Shown one piece after another: positions 25,779 to 34,272 of a stretch of DNA of 64,000 bases. How positions within the stretch are numbered: the stretch's first letter is position 1; each line of letters opens with the position of its first letter. The stretch is from contig JAFTKO010000008.1 of the NCBI GenBank assembly GCA_017453205.1, forward strand, positions 1-64,000, read 5' to 3'. This stretch comes from Clostridia bacterium. GTDB lineage: Bacteria > Bacillota > Clostridia > Oscillospirales > CAG-272. The position numbers and the translations under genes are program-made. A model generated the notes under the pieces. That model searched no databases. It saw only the letters and a list, made by a program, of their open reading frames with translations, and had not been told where the DNA came from.

Positions 25779-25896
25779 TATATTATTTTGAAAAATCAGT
25801 CTTGATTTTTATTTTTTCCACAAATCACAATTTTTCAGTGCTTTTTATGTTTATTTTCACAACAAAAACCGCTGTTGCCATGCAAATGTAACCTTA

Positions 25897-25942
25897 GGTG
25901 CCCTCTTGAGGGAGCTGGCGCGAAGCGACTGAGGGAGTCCCC
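25897..25942. repeat. Short interspersed repeat of the CCCTCTTGAGGGAGCTGGC type
   Basis: Starts GGTGCCCTCTTGAGGG and ends GACTGAGGGAGTCCCC, with internal hairpins (CCCTC/GAGGG). I recognise near-identical elements from intergenic regions of several gut Clostridia. Flanking half-repeats TGCAAATGTAAC and TGCAAAGTTAC lie on either side. Only one copy occurs in this window. Confidence 0.55.
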
Positions 25943-26090
25943 AATGCAAAGTTACTTTTTATGAAAGGACAAGACGGTAACTTCCCGTTGGCAGGATAGT
26001 AAAATTTGTTACGAGTTCCCGTAAAGCGCCTTGGCGACTGTGGCGCTTGCACCTTTCCTCGTCAGAGTGAGGCTCAAATAAAATCCCGTC

Positions 26091-27146
26091 TCACAAATAT
26101 TTAACATACGCCGAGAACGCCGAGGGGATTGCGTAATTGGCATGGAGATCGTCGTTTTGGACAAGCAACAACCCCGAGGCACCGTGGTAACCGTCAAACT
26201 CGGGGGTGATGCGCACCGCGTAGGCGATCATATGCCACTCGATGTGTGTAAAAATATGCTTGGCATCGTCCAGCCGCTCAATGCGCAACGGCTCAAAGCC
26301 AAGAAAACGAATATGCGAAAGGACCTCGTCCTCACCGAGGTGTCCCACCACATTGGGCAACTCATAAAGCCCCGCCAACAGCCCTGTGGGCGGACGTTTA
26401 CGGAGTGCCGTGCGGTCACCGTCCCGAATGATCAACACCGTCATCGGCTGGATACGGCGCGGCTTTTTGGCGGAACGCACGGGGAGCTCGTCGGTCAAAT
26501 GCTCCTTTGCGGCAACGCACTCCGAGGCAAGCGGACACATTGCGCATTTCGCCTCGCCGTTGGGTACGCAAACCGTAGCACCGATCTCGATCAAGGCTTG
26601 GTTAAAGTCGCCCGCCGCCTCGGGGATCAGCGGCAGGAGGGCTTGGCGCATCCCGTCCTTGGTCGACTGCTGTGCAATATCGGCACGCGAACCGCTCACC
26701 CGCGAGAGGACACGCAAAACATTGCCGTCTACGGCAGGGACGCGCACACCGAATGCGATCGAGGCAATCGCTCCTGCGGTATAGTCACCGATCCCCGTCA
26801 GCTTGCGCAATTCCTCATAGGTGCTCGGCATACTTCCGTCGTATTGCTCCATCACCGTGCGTGCCGCCTTTTGCAAGTTGCGGACTCGGCTGTAATAGCC
26901 CAGTCCCTCCCACAGCTTCAGCAATCGTTCTTCATCCAGCTCCGCCAGTGCTTTGACCGTGGGACAGGTCTCAAGAAAGCGTGCGTAATAGGGCTTGACA
27001 GCCTCTACACGCGTTTGCTGAAGCATGATCTCCGAAAGCCAAATGCGGTACGGATCCCTCGTATGCCGCCATGGGAGGTCTCTTTTATTTTCACGGTACC
27101 ACGCAAGGAGTGCGTCAACCGCCCCTGCGGATAAAAGCTGTTTCAT
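26091..27146 (-). CDS. mutY: A/G-specific adenine glycosylase
   Basis: Removes adenine mispaired with 8-oxoguanine. 351 residues, the usual length. RDLPWRHTRDPYRIWLSEIMLQQT is the family N-terminus; the helix-hairpin-helix LTGIGDYTAGAIASIAFG and catalytic Asp in VDGNVLRV follow. The [4Fe-4S] cluster Cys pattern C-x6-C-x2-C-x5-C is complete (about residues 198-214). A C-terminal NUDIX-like domain recognises 8-oxoG. It is a single-gene unit, divergent from the sigma factor gene. Confidence 0.95.
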   Translation of the reverse strand: MKQLLSAGAVDALLAWYRENKRDLPWRHTRDPYRIWLSEIMLQQTRVEAVKPYYARFLETCPTVKALAELDEERLLKLWEGLGYYSRVRNLQKAARTVMEQYDGSMPSTYEELRKLTGIGDYTAGAIASIAFGVRVPAVDGNVLRVLSRVSGSRADIAQQSTKDGMRQALLPLIPEAAGDFNQALIEIGATVCVPNGEAKCAMCPLASECVAAKEHLTDELPVRSAKKPRRIQPMTVLIIRDGDRTALRKRPPTGLLAGLYELPNVVGHLGEDEVLSHIRFLGFEPLRIERLDDAKHIFTHIEWHMIAYAVRITPEFDGYHGASGLLLVQNDDLHANYAIPSAFSAYVKYL

Positions 27147-27220
27147 ACAAAATTCTTCCTTTTTCTTTTATTATTTTGATTATAACATATCTTTGTTAAA
27201 AAATCAAGATGATCTTTCCC

Positions 27221-27249
27221 TTGACAGACGCGGATTTTTTTGGTATGAT
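27221..27249 (+). promoter_or_regulatory. Promoter of the ECF sigma operon
   Basis: TTGACA, 17-base spacer, TATGAT, 100 bases before the sigma factor start. A housekeeping-type promoter and not an obvious autoregulated ECF promoter. Confidence 0.7.
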
Positions 27250-27348
27250 AATGGTAGATAAATTTTTTCATTTTTTTGAAAAAAGGTGTAACCGATCCAA
27301 AAATACGGCGACATATTGGGTGAAGCCCGAAAAAACAGGAGATTGAAC

Positions 27349-27900
27349 ATGGAGGATAACAAAATCGTTGATCTGTACTGGGCGCGCAACGAAGCGGCGA
27401 TCAGTGAGTCCGACCGCAAATACGGCAGAATGCTAAAATCTCTTTCCTATTCCCTGCTCTCCTCGCATGAGGACGCGGAGGAATGCGTCAATGACACTTA
27501 CCTTGACGCTTGGCGAGCGATGCCAACCGCGCGTCCGACCTACCTTGGTGCGTTTCTTTCCAAGATCACGCGACGCATCTCGGTAGACCGATTTCGCTCC
27601 GCGCACCGCGAAAAACGAGGCGGCATGGACGTGATACTGGAGGAGCTGACCGAATGCATCCCCGCGCGGGACAGCGTGTTTGAAGAGTACGAAAACGGCA
27701 GACTGGCGGAAACGCTTAACGCCTTTCTCTACGCGCTGGATGCCGAAAAACGTGCGATCTTTATTCGGCGGTATTTCTACTCCCAGTCCATCGCCGAGGT
27801 CGCTTCGGCATTGCGCATCGGGGAGGCAAAGGTCAAGGTCACGCTCTACCGTTTGCGGGAAGCACTGAGAAAAGAATTGGAGGAACGGGATCTGTTATGA
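27349..27900 (+). CDS. ECF-type RNA polymerase sigma factor
   Basis: A 183-residue sigma factor. Start at 27349 (MEDNKIVDLYW) with AGGAGA about 7 bases upstream; an earlier in-frame ATG lacks a site. Region 2 is seen in EDAEECVNDTYLDAWRAMP with FLSKITRRISVDRFR; region 4 helix-turn-helix in SQSIAEVASALRIGEAKVKVTLYRLREAL. Its stop overlaps the start of the next gene (ATGA), a typical sigma/anti-sigma arrangement. The downstream genes are envelope lipoproteins, so the regulon probably concerns envelope state. Confidence 0.9.
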   Translation: MEDNKIVDLYWARNEAAISESDRKYGRMLKSLSYSLLSSHEDAEECVNDTYLDAWRAMPTARPTYLGAFLSKITRRISVDRFRSAHREKRGGMDVILEELTECIPARDSVFEEYENGRLAETLNAFLYALDAEKRAIFIRRYFYSQSIAEVASALRIGEAKVKVTLYRLREALRKELEERDLL

Positions 27901-28523
27901 AATACGCAAAGCAAGCAAAAACCGCATACCTGTTCCGCGAGATCGGCGGCATTGATGACCGTCTGGTACAAGAGGCGATGCTCTACCGTCCGCGCAAAAT
28001 TCTGCCGCAATTCTTTCTGATCGCCGCCTGCATCACACTCTCGCTGGCTCTGTCCGTCGGTGCCTTCCTCATCTCGATGCGAGGTGACAAAAAAGATGAA
28101 AGCAACCGAAATGACGGCGACCTTGCGTACACCGATGGAACGGTGGCCCCCACGCTCGACAAGATCCTGTCGGAAGCCGACGCCTACACCACGGTTGCCT
28201 CTGCCGAAGCGCTTGACTATTTTAGCGGTAACGCCTATGTGGTTTGGCAACACACCGACAGCGACGAGGTTTATGTCAGCCGTGTGCTGACCGACCGCGA
28301 GCTGGAAAAGCTGACCAAAGAGATCGGCAACGGCAAAGCGGTGGGCGCGCAAGAGACCGAGCTGACCTCCCGCGTATGGATCGTAGTCGGCGACGGCAGT
28401 GTCCTCTCCCCCTACCTCAAGCCCTCCGACGGCAATATCGGCTCCGCAGAGCTCTTTGACTACAACGCGGAGCTCATCCCCTCCGACAGCTTCAACTCCC
28501 AAATTTCGGAAATTTTAAACTGA
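27897..28523 (+). CDS. Putative membrane anti-sigma factor
   Basis: A 208-residue protein with one transmembrane segment (about residues 39-61, FFLIAACITLSLALSVGAFL). The short cytoplasmic N-terminus includes IGGIDDRLVQEA, a motif common in anti-sigma proteins paired with clostridial ECF factors. The rest is predicted extracytoplasmic. The ATGA overlap with the sigma gene supports the assignment. No zinc-binding HxxxCxxC motif is present. The exact family is not recognised, so function comes mainly from context. Confidence 0.65.
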   Translation: MKYAKQAKTAYLFREIGGIDDRLVQEAMLYRPRKILPQFFLIAACITLSLALSVGAFLISMRGDKKDESNRNDGDLAYTDGTVAPTLDKILSEADAYTTVASAEALDYFSGNAYVVWQHTDSDEVYVSRVLTDRELEKLTKEIGNGKAVGAQETELTSRVWIVVGDGSVLSPYLKPSDGNIGSAELFDYNAELIPSDSFNSQISEILN

Positions 28524-28541
28524 GAAAGGAAAGGTTACACC

Positions 28542-30065
28542 ATGAAAAAAACACGTAATTTTCTCATTCTGACACTTGCGTTCCTTATGATGCTGCTCCC
28601 GCTGTCATCCTGTTCCGCGAGCAAAGACGCCGAGAACAACGACCCCGGAGACATGGGAAATGCCGCAGAGCAAGATTATGTGCAAAACGATTCCATGCTT
28701 GCTCCCACCGTGGAACAGGAGGATGAAAGCACCGCGCTCCGCGAAAATCCCTTTATTGCCACGGCGGAAAATCCCGTTTCCACCTTCTCCGCCGACGTGG
28801 ACACCGCCTCCTACTCCTATTTCCGCAAGCTGGTTGGACAGGGCTATTCGCTCGATCAACTGCTTGCCGAAAGTACCTCCTTCCGCACCGAGGAATTTAT
28901 CAACTATTTCAAATACGATGCGGCAACTCCCGCCGAGGGTGAGCTGTTTGGTATCACTGCCGACATAATCAACACCCCATGGAGCAGTAACACCGTGCTG
29001 ATGCGTCTGACACTGCAAGCCGAGGAAACGTTGGCTTACGAGGGCAACAATTTGGTGTTCCTCATCGACGTTTCGGGCTCGATGAACCAAGCCGACAAGC
29101 TCCCGTTGCTCAAAAAGTCATTTACACATTTGGTCAACAATCTGACCGCCAATGACGTGATCTCGATCGTGACCTACTCGGGCAAAGAAGAAGTCGTGCT
29201 TGAAGGCTGTCCCGGGAACGAGCGGGAACGTATTTTGAGTGCCATCAACTCGCTCAGCGCTTACGGCTCGACCAACGGCGAGGCGGGGCTCAACAAGGCA
29301 TATCAGCTTGCCGAGGAATACCGCATCGAAAACGGCAACAACCGCATCATCATGGCGTCGGACGGCGACCTCAACGTAGGCATTTCCTCACAAAGTGAGC
29401 TGACCGCTTATATCTCCGAAAAGCGTGCCGCAAAAATCTACCTCTCGGTACTCGGCTTTGGCACGGGCAATTACCGTGACAGCAAAATGGAAGCCCTTGC
29501 CGACAACGGCAACGGTGTCTACTACTATATCGACGGCGAAAGCGAAGCCGAAAAGGTGCTCGGCTCCGATATCTTCTCCACCCTCTACACCGTGGCGGAG
29601 GATGTCAAGCTGCAAATCACCTTTGATCCGCAATATGTCGCCTCCTACCGTCTCATCGGTTACGAAAACCGTCTTTTGAATGAAGAAGATTTTACGGATG
29701 ACACGAAAGACGCGGGCGAAGTGGGCGCGGGACATCAAGTCACCGTCTTTTACGAAATGACGCTTGGCGAGGGTGCGCGCGCCGCCTCCGAGGCTTGGCT
29801 CAACCTCGCCGTCCGTTACAAGGACCCCGGCATGACGGTCTCCAAGCTCAACGAGTACCCCATCGGTGCCGCCAACCTCAAAGCAACGCTTGATGACGAC
29901 CTCCGCTTTATGGTCAGTGTCCTCGAAACTGCCATGATTCTTCGCCAAAGCAAATATACCGCAACCACTCTGCCCGCCGTTCTTGAAAACCTCCAATCCC
30001 TCGACCTTACCTCCTACCCCGACCGCGCAGAGTTTAAAGCCTTGATTGAAAAGCTCGTAAAATAA
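28542..30065 (+). CDS. VWA-domain lipoprotein (YfbK-like)
   Basis: A 507-residue lipoprotein with leader ending LSSC (about Cys24) and an acidic linker. The N-terminal YfbK-type segment (NPVSTFSADVDTASYSYFRK) precedes a von Willebrand A domain whose metal site is DVSGSMN with Asp176, Ser178 and Ser180, then a C-terminal DUF3520-like region (GAGHQVTVFYEM). Known relatives are surface or periplasmic metal-dependent binding proteins without enzymatic role. It is the third gene of the sigma/anti-sigma operon, 18 bases after the anti-sigma gene, and may be a sensor or target of that pathway. Confidence 0.88.
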   Translation: MKKTRNFLILTLAFLMMLLPLSSCSASKDAENNDPGDMGNAAEQDYVQNDSMLAPTVEQEDESTALRENPFIATAENPVSTFSADVDTASYSYFRKLVGQGYSLDQLLAESTSFRTEEFINYFKYDAATPAEGELFGITADIINTPWSSNTVLMRLTLQAEETLAYEGNNLVFLIDVSGSMNQADKLPLLKKSFTHLVNNLTANDVISIVTYSGKEEVVLEGCPGNERERILSAINSLSAYGSTNGEAGLNKAYQLAEEYRIENGNNRIIMASDGDLNVGISSQSELTAYISEKRAAKIYLSVLGFGTGNYRDSKMEALADNGNGVYYYIDGESEAEKVLGSDIFSTLYTVAEDVKLQITFDPQYVASYRLIGYENRLLNEEDFTDDTKDAGEVGAGHQVTVFYEMTLGEGARAASEAWLNLAVRYKDPGMTVSKLNEYPIGAANLKATLDDDLRFMVSVLETAMILRQSKYTATTLPAVLENLQSLDLTSYPDRAEFKALIEKLVK

Positions 30066-30119
30066 GATAAAGATGCAGAGGTTTACATGAGAGCTTTGTG
30101 AACGTGAAAGGGGGATTTC

Positions 30120-30173
30120 GTGGGGAACTTTTTGAATAAAAGTTCCCCACACCCCTCAAAAACTTTCAACGCA
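30120..30173. repeat. Interspersed palindromic repeat, copy B
   Basis: Hairpin GTGGGGAACTTT (30120-30131) with its complement (30138-30149 region), then CACCCCTCAAAAACTTTCAACGC. It lies in the 358-base gap 30066-30423, which otherwise holds no recognisable gene; a CTTTCAATTGAAAAG palindrome near 30311 was seen. Confidence 0.7.
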
Positions 30174-30423
30174 TTTTCTATTTTGCTATCATGGGAATGC
30201 TTGTGCCTCTTTCGATAGCTTTCTGACGATATGGGAATGTTGATACGTTATTCCAAACAATAGCTCCCGCCGGCATTTTGGTACCACCACCCAAAATGCC
30301 CCACAAGGTAACTTTCAATTGAAAAGTGGCAATATTTTTACATTATTTTACGTTTAAGAAGCTTTCATGAGAAAAAGCTTTTTACATTTTTTTAATTTCG
30401 CTCCCCCTCGAAAGGACAATCCC

Positions 30424-30831
30424 ATGAAAAAGAAAATCGTTTTGGCAATTGCATTTATCTGCGTTGCTGTTTGCATCGGCAATTATTTTTACTACGCCAC
30501 GCCGCATCGTTTTGATATTCCCTCGGCGGCAAAGCTCAAAATCTTCAACGGCACCACGGGGCAAAGCTTGGAAGTCACCGACACCGAGGTCATATCTCGC
30601 ATCACCGAAAATATCAGCGCCATTGAGTTTGAGCGCGGTAAAAAAGAGAAGATCGACGGCTATGCCTACACGCTGACATGGTACGATGCCGACGGCAAGG
30701 TAATAGAGTCCCTCAACCTTTTGGGCAGTGGCGCGATCATCAAAAACGACCGTCGATACACGAGCAACGGTAAAGTAAATGTTGAAATCGACCTTGAGTA
30801 TATCGATACTCTGTTTCCGCCCGCGGAATAA
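30424..30831 (+). CDS. Small membrane-anchored protein, hypothetical
   Basis: A 135-residue protein. The start at 30424 (MKKKIVLAIAF) has GAAAGGA about 9 bases upstream; an earlier in-frame ATG at 30367 gives an unlikely leader. An N-terminal hydrophobic helix (residues 5-21) is followed by a small beta-rich extracytoplasmic domain: KLKIFNGTTGQSLEV, YTLTWYDADGKVIESL and IDLEYIDTLF. This looks like the small DUF-type domain of clostridial envelope proteins, but I cannot name it. It lies between the VWA gene and the DUF4349 gene. Confidence 0.65.
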   Translation: MKKKIVLAIAFICVAVCIGNYFYYATPHRFDIPSAAKLKIFNGTTGQSLEVTDTEVISRITENISAIEFERGKKEKIDGYAYTLTWYDADGKVIESLNLLGSGAIIKNDRRYTSNGKVNVEIDLEYIDTLFPPAE

Positions 30832-30861
30832 AATTTTTATATGACAGAAAGGAAAACCGTT

Positions 30862-31806
30862 ATGAAAAAACACATTCGTCTGTACGCAATTCTTTTGGCG
30901 CTTCTGTCGCTCACCCTACTCTTTGCCTCTTGCGCCGCCGACAACAAAGCAACCGCCAATGACGCGTATTATGACAAAGAAAACTATTCCGGCGAGGATG
31001 TAAAGCTCGACTCCCCCGGTGCAGGCTTTACCGACACCGAGCAAAAGGTGGACACCACCGAGATCACCGAGCGCAAGATCATCAAGACCTTTGACATCTC
31101 CTCCGAGACCAAGGACTATGATACGGCAATCGCCTCGCTCAACGATCTGATTGCACAGCACGGTGGTTATGTGGAAAGCGCGTCGTCCTCCAACAAGAGC
31201 CTCAACAACTCCTCTGCAAACTACACACGCCACGCCAATTACACCATTCGCATTCCCGCAGAGAACGCGGAGGCATTTGTCGGTTCGATGGGCGGGTTGT
31301 TCAACATCACAAGCAATCAATCCTCGATTCAAGACATCAGCGAGACCTACTATTCGATCGAAGCGCGGCTTGAGGAATTGCAAGCGGAACGCGACTCCCT
31401 CATCGACATTCTCGACGCAACCGACACCAAAAAGGACTACGATCTTTGGCTGACGGTCACGCAACGACTTTCTGAGGTGCGTCAGCAGATTGCGGTCTAC
31501 CAAGGGCAACTCAACCGTTATGACAGCAAAGTGGCGTATTCCACGGTCAATCTCAGCATCAACGAGGTCATCGCCTACTCGTCCATCAGCGAAAACAACA
31601 GCTTTGGCAGCCGTCTCGGTGCGGCGTTCAAGGAGGGGTGGAACGACTTTGTCATAGGACTTGGAGACTTTGTGATCTGGTTTGCCGAGGCGCTCCCCAC
31701 GCTGATCCTGCTTGGAGCCATTGCAGCGGCCGTCATCATCATAATCCGCGCGGCAGTCCGCAAAAAGAAAAGAAAAAACATGTTTGATCAAACGCCAAAA
31801 GCGTAA
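30862..31806 (+). CDS. DUF4349-domain membrane lipoprotein
   Basis: A 314-residue protein. Start at 30862 with AGAAAGGA upstream. Leader with lipobox FASC (about Cys22), then a region of the DUF4349 family: IIKTFDISSETKDYDTAIASL, VESASS, RIPAENAEAF, a coiled coil (residues 170-215, RLEELQAERDSLID), AYSTVNLSINEV, and a C-terminal transmembrane helix (LPTLILLGAIAAAVIIII) with basic tail. Members are membrane proteins often located near ECF sigma genes and of unknown function. This is the last gene of the run and is followed by a strong terminator. Confidence 0.85.
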   Translation: MKKHIRLYAILLALLSLTLLFASCAADNKATANDAYYDKENYSGEDVKLDSPGAGFTDTEQKVDTTEITERKIIKTFDISSETKDYDTAIASLNDLIAQHGGYVESASSSNKSLNNSSANYTRHANYTIRIPAENAEAFVGSMGGLFNITSNQSSIQDISETYYSIEARLEELQAERDSLIDILDATDTKKDYDLWLTVTQRLSEVRQQIAVYQGQLNRYDSKVAYSTVNLSINEVIAYSSISENNSFGSRLGAAFKEGWNDFVIGLGDFVIWFAEALPTLILLGAIAAAVIIIIRAAVRKKKRKNMFDQTPKA

Positions 31807-31809
31807 ATT

Positions 31810-31856
31810 AACAACAGCCTCAAAACACAAAGAAACGTGTTTTGAGGCTGTTGTTG
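31810..31856 (+). terminator. Terminator of the sigma/VWA/DUF4349 operon
   Basis: Perfect 19-base stem (31810-31828 with 31838-31856), 9-base loop, ending in T-rich GTTGTTGTT. It may also act on the converging vanY-like gene. Confidence 0.85.
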
Positions 31857-31948
31857 TTAAACCAATCGCATTTTTCGGGGGATTTTCCTCTTGTATCATA
31901 TTCATCCTAAACGTAACCTTGAATGTCAACTGCTATTTTGAAGCGTAT

Positions 31949-32824
31949 TTATTCCCCCACCGCTCCAAGGTATTCCTCCAACGTCAAATTGGCATAATAG
32001 ATATCGGTTGCGGCTTCTCTGCCCACAAAGCGGTAGTGCCACGGCTCATAACTATAGCCTGTGGTTTCCTCTTTTCCTTCGGGATATCTCAAAATAAAAC
32101 CGAATTTGTATGCGTTTTGCGAAAGCCACGCAAACGCCTCGGTGTCCTCAAAGCGCACATCCAGTACACCCGCCATCGACTGGGTGATAAAATCCACACA
32201 AAGTCCCGTTTGGTGCTCACTGGTACCCGGTGCCGCCGAATACGATAATACCACCTTTTCGGCATCGGCGGGAGTGAGTCCCGTCATTTGATTTGCAATA
32301 TAATGACTGTAAATATACTCATATCCAAGGAGTGCGTAAGCCTCTGTGGAAAAGCCGTTCATCTCTTTTACCTTATATCCGTCAAACAGCTCCTGTTGAC
32401 GTGTGTATGAACGATACGCACTGGTTACATAAGTGTCATCAATCCCCGCCGCCGTCATTTCCTCCATCATCTCGATTAGGGCGTTTGCGGCACGCAGATC
32501 CAATTTCATGGAATAAGTCGTCCACTTTGACGGCAGAGTGACCAGCTCCTCGGGTTCATACTCTTCACCCAACACATAATTCTTGTTTGCCAACACCAAA
32601 TAGGCTTTGTTCAATCCCGTTGCCAACACCCCCTCGTCCACCTCGGTAGCATACGCATAGGTCGCCGTTTCATAATAATGCTCCACCGTCACCTGTTCAA
32701 AATTCGGTTGCGTGGCGCTCTCGTTCTCCGTCCCGTCGGGCTCGGGCTGAATACACCCGCCAAGGCAAAGCACGGCGGCAATCAAACCGACAAATAATCG
32801 AAAATTCCTTTTTGCAAATCTCAT
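31949..32824 (-). CDS. D-alanyl-D-alanine carboxypeptidase, VanY/M15 family lipoprotein
   Basis: A 291-residue lipoprotein with lipobox LGGC (about Cys23). The zinc peptidase core of M15B has SAYRSYTRQQELFDGY, the zinc ligands in TSEHQTGLCVDF, and SYEPWHYRFVG, all complete. It trims the terminal D-Ala of peptidoglycan stem peptides outside the cell. No vancomycin-resistance neighbours (vanHAX) are seen, so this is ordinary cell-wall maturation. It is the last gene of the minus-strand set with mnmM and the DUF6062 gene. Confidence 0.92.
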   Translation of the reverse strand: MRFAKRNFRLFVGLIAAVLCLGGCIQPEPDGTENESATQPNFEQVTVEHYYETATYAYATEVDEGVLATGLNKAYLVLANKNYVLGEEYEPEELVTLPSKWTTYSMKLDLRAANALIEMMEEMTAAGIDDTYVTSAYRSYTRQQELFDGYKVKEMNGFSTEAYALLGYEYIYSHYIANQMTGLTPADAEKVVLSYSAAPGTSEHQTGLCVDFITQSMAGVLDVRFEDTEAFAWLSQNAYKFGFILRYPEGKEETTGYSYEPWHYRFVGREAATDIYYANLTLEEYLGAVGE

Positions 32825-32838
32825 TCTTTTCCTTTCCT

Positions 32839-33393
32839 TTACGGCTTGGTCTCAACAACGATAAAATAAGGCGACGTAGGCGAATTGAGAATATTGACGC
32901 GCGTGGCACAGACCTTGTGACGGCTGATACCCGCAAGATACTCACAGATCATCTTTCCCTCGGCATCTCCCTCCGCATGTCCCGGATAAACGGCAATGTT
33001 CAAAATACCGTCGCGATCCAACAGATCGATTGCCGCCTCGATCGCCGGCATGGTCGTCTCACGCAACGTCGTGATCGACTTGTCCCCGCCCGGGAGCCAG
33101 CCGAGATTGAACATGCCCGCCTTGATGGGCTCTTTGACATAGTTTTTCACATTGTGGTGCGAATCATGTATCAGAGTATAGTTCTTCGGGCAGTCGATCT
33201 CCGCAAGCCGCTTTGCCGTCGACTCCACCGCCTGCGCTTGAATGTCAAACGCATATACGTGCCCGCTCTCGCCTACCGTCCGAGACAGGAACTCCGTGTC
33301 ATACCCGTTCCCCATCGTAAAATCCACCGCCACGTCGCCCTCGTGCAAATGGTTTAATATAAAATATTTGTGTAACTGTAATAGGTCTATCAT
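32839..33393 (-). CDS. mnmM: tRNA (mnm5s2U34) methyltransferase, MnmM/YtqB family
   Basis: A 184-residue Rossmann methyltransferase. The ATG at 33393 has GGAG 7 bases upstream; a TTG nine codons earlier is unlikely. VDFTMGNGYDTEFL is the SAM-binding glycine loop, FDIQAQAV the acidic ribose contact, and FNLGWLPGGDKSITT the hallmark motif of the family. MnmM adds the last methyl group at U34 of some tRNAs in Gram-positive bacteria. It lies 48 bases after the DUF6062 gene and 14 bases before the vanY-like gene. Confidence 0.88.
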   Translation of the reverse strand: MIDLLQLHKYFILNHLHEGDVAVDFTMGNGYDTEFLSRTVGESGHVYAFDIQAQAVESTAKRLAEIDCPKNYTLIHDSHHNVKNYVKEPIKAGMFNLGWLPGGDKSITTLRETTMPAIEAAIDLLDRDGILNIAVYPGHAEGDAEGKMICEYLAGISRHKVCATRVNILNSPTSPYFIVVETKP

Positions 33394-33441
33394 AATGATC
33401 TCCAAAGAGACTCCTTTCAAAAATATTACGTCCCCGCGTCC

Positions 33442-34143
33442 TTATTTATTATGCAAATCCGATCTTAAAAACTTAAAGGCGCGTTCGACGGCATCCTTGG
33501 AATGATACCAAGGCTCCTGATCGTAGCGGTAATCAAACTTTTTGCAGAACCAACTGACGTCCTTTTGGAGCTCGTCAAAGTAAGTCTCCACAACCTTGGC
33601 ACACTGCGCGGCGAACGCGGGCTGTTTCTTTTTGCCGAGACGCTTTTGACCGTATTGGAGCAGCTTACGGTAATGCGGCAGACAGAAATAGGGCTGTGCC
33701 TTCAGCTTGGGGGCAAAGTCCTCGTCGGTCTGCCAAAGATAGACCGCAGTGTCCACCATATTCTCAAAATTGTTGGAAATACGCGCGCAGATATAACAGC
33801 TATCCTCCAAAGCTCCAATGCGCCTAATGGGCTTATTGCCCTGCCCGCCGCCAAGACCGCCGTCTTGAATTTCCTTGCGCAGATCGGCAAGGTGGCTTTC
33901 CAGCGTCAACGCCATGCCGAGACGGTTCTTGCGCACAAACATCATGTCGTAATGCGTGCGACAAAAGCCTGCTTCATTGGTACGGATGCGGATGTCGGGC
34001 TCCATCATGGAGGCCCCCAAGATCAAATCAAGCTCGTTCTCTTCCAGCTTCCGATACAGGGCACACAGCGCACAGCCGCAGGAGTGATCCGCCGCCGATG
34101 CTTCAAACGCCTCGTTGACCGGAATGGTAAAATTCATATCCAT
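33442..34143 (-). CDS. DUF6062 family protein
   Basis: A 233-residue protein of unknown function. The start at 34143 has AAAAGGAA about 9 bases upstream; the longer open frame upstream is not coding. Paired Cys motifs CGCALCAL near residue 20 and FCRTHYDMM, CYICARI and PYFCLPHYRKL look like two zinc-binding halves (C-x2-C with C-x2-H), suggesting an internal duplication. DUF6062 is found mainly in Clostridia. The first gene of its operon, followed by mnmM and vanY-like, but the shared function is unclear. Confidence 0.8.
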   Translation of the reverse strand: MDMNFTIPVNEAFEASAADHSCGCALCALYRKLEENELDLILGASMMEPDIRIRTNEAGFCRTHYDMMFVRKNRLGMALTLESHLADLRKEIQDGGLGGGQGNKPIRRIGALEDSCYICARISNNFENMVDTAVYLWQTDEDFAPKLKAQPYFCLPHYRKLLQYGQKRLGKKKQPAFAAQCAKVVETYFDELQKDVSWFCKKFDYRYDQEPWYHSKDAVERAFKFLRSDLHNK

Positions 34144-34195
34144 TTTAAAAAATTCCTTTTTTGCATTGCTTTTTTCGTTTTTTTCATGTATAATA

Positions 34196-34224
34196 AGTAT
34201 AACATAATATCCCCGTACTTGCAA
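34196..34224 (-). promoter_or_regulatory. Promoter of the DUF6062-mnmM-vanY operon
   Basis: Minus strand: TTGCAA, 17-base spacer, TATACT, about 52 bases before the start at 34143. Confidence 0.6.
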
Positions 34225-34272
34225 GGGATTTTTCGGTAAAAAACCGACTTTTTTTGAGAAAGAGAGGACAGA

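Noticed and set aside
31949-32824. Vancomycin resistance gene vanY
   Set aside because: No vanH, vanA or vanX neighbours; the M15 lipoprotein fits ordinary peptidoglycan trimming.
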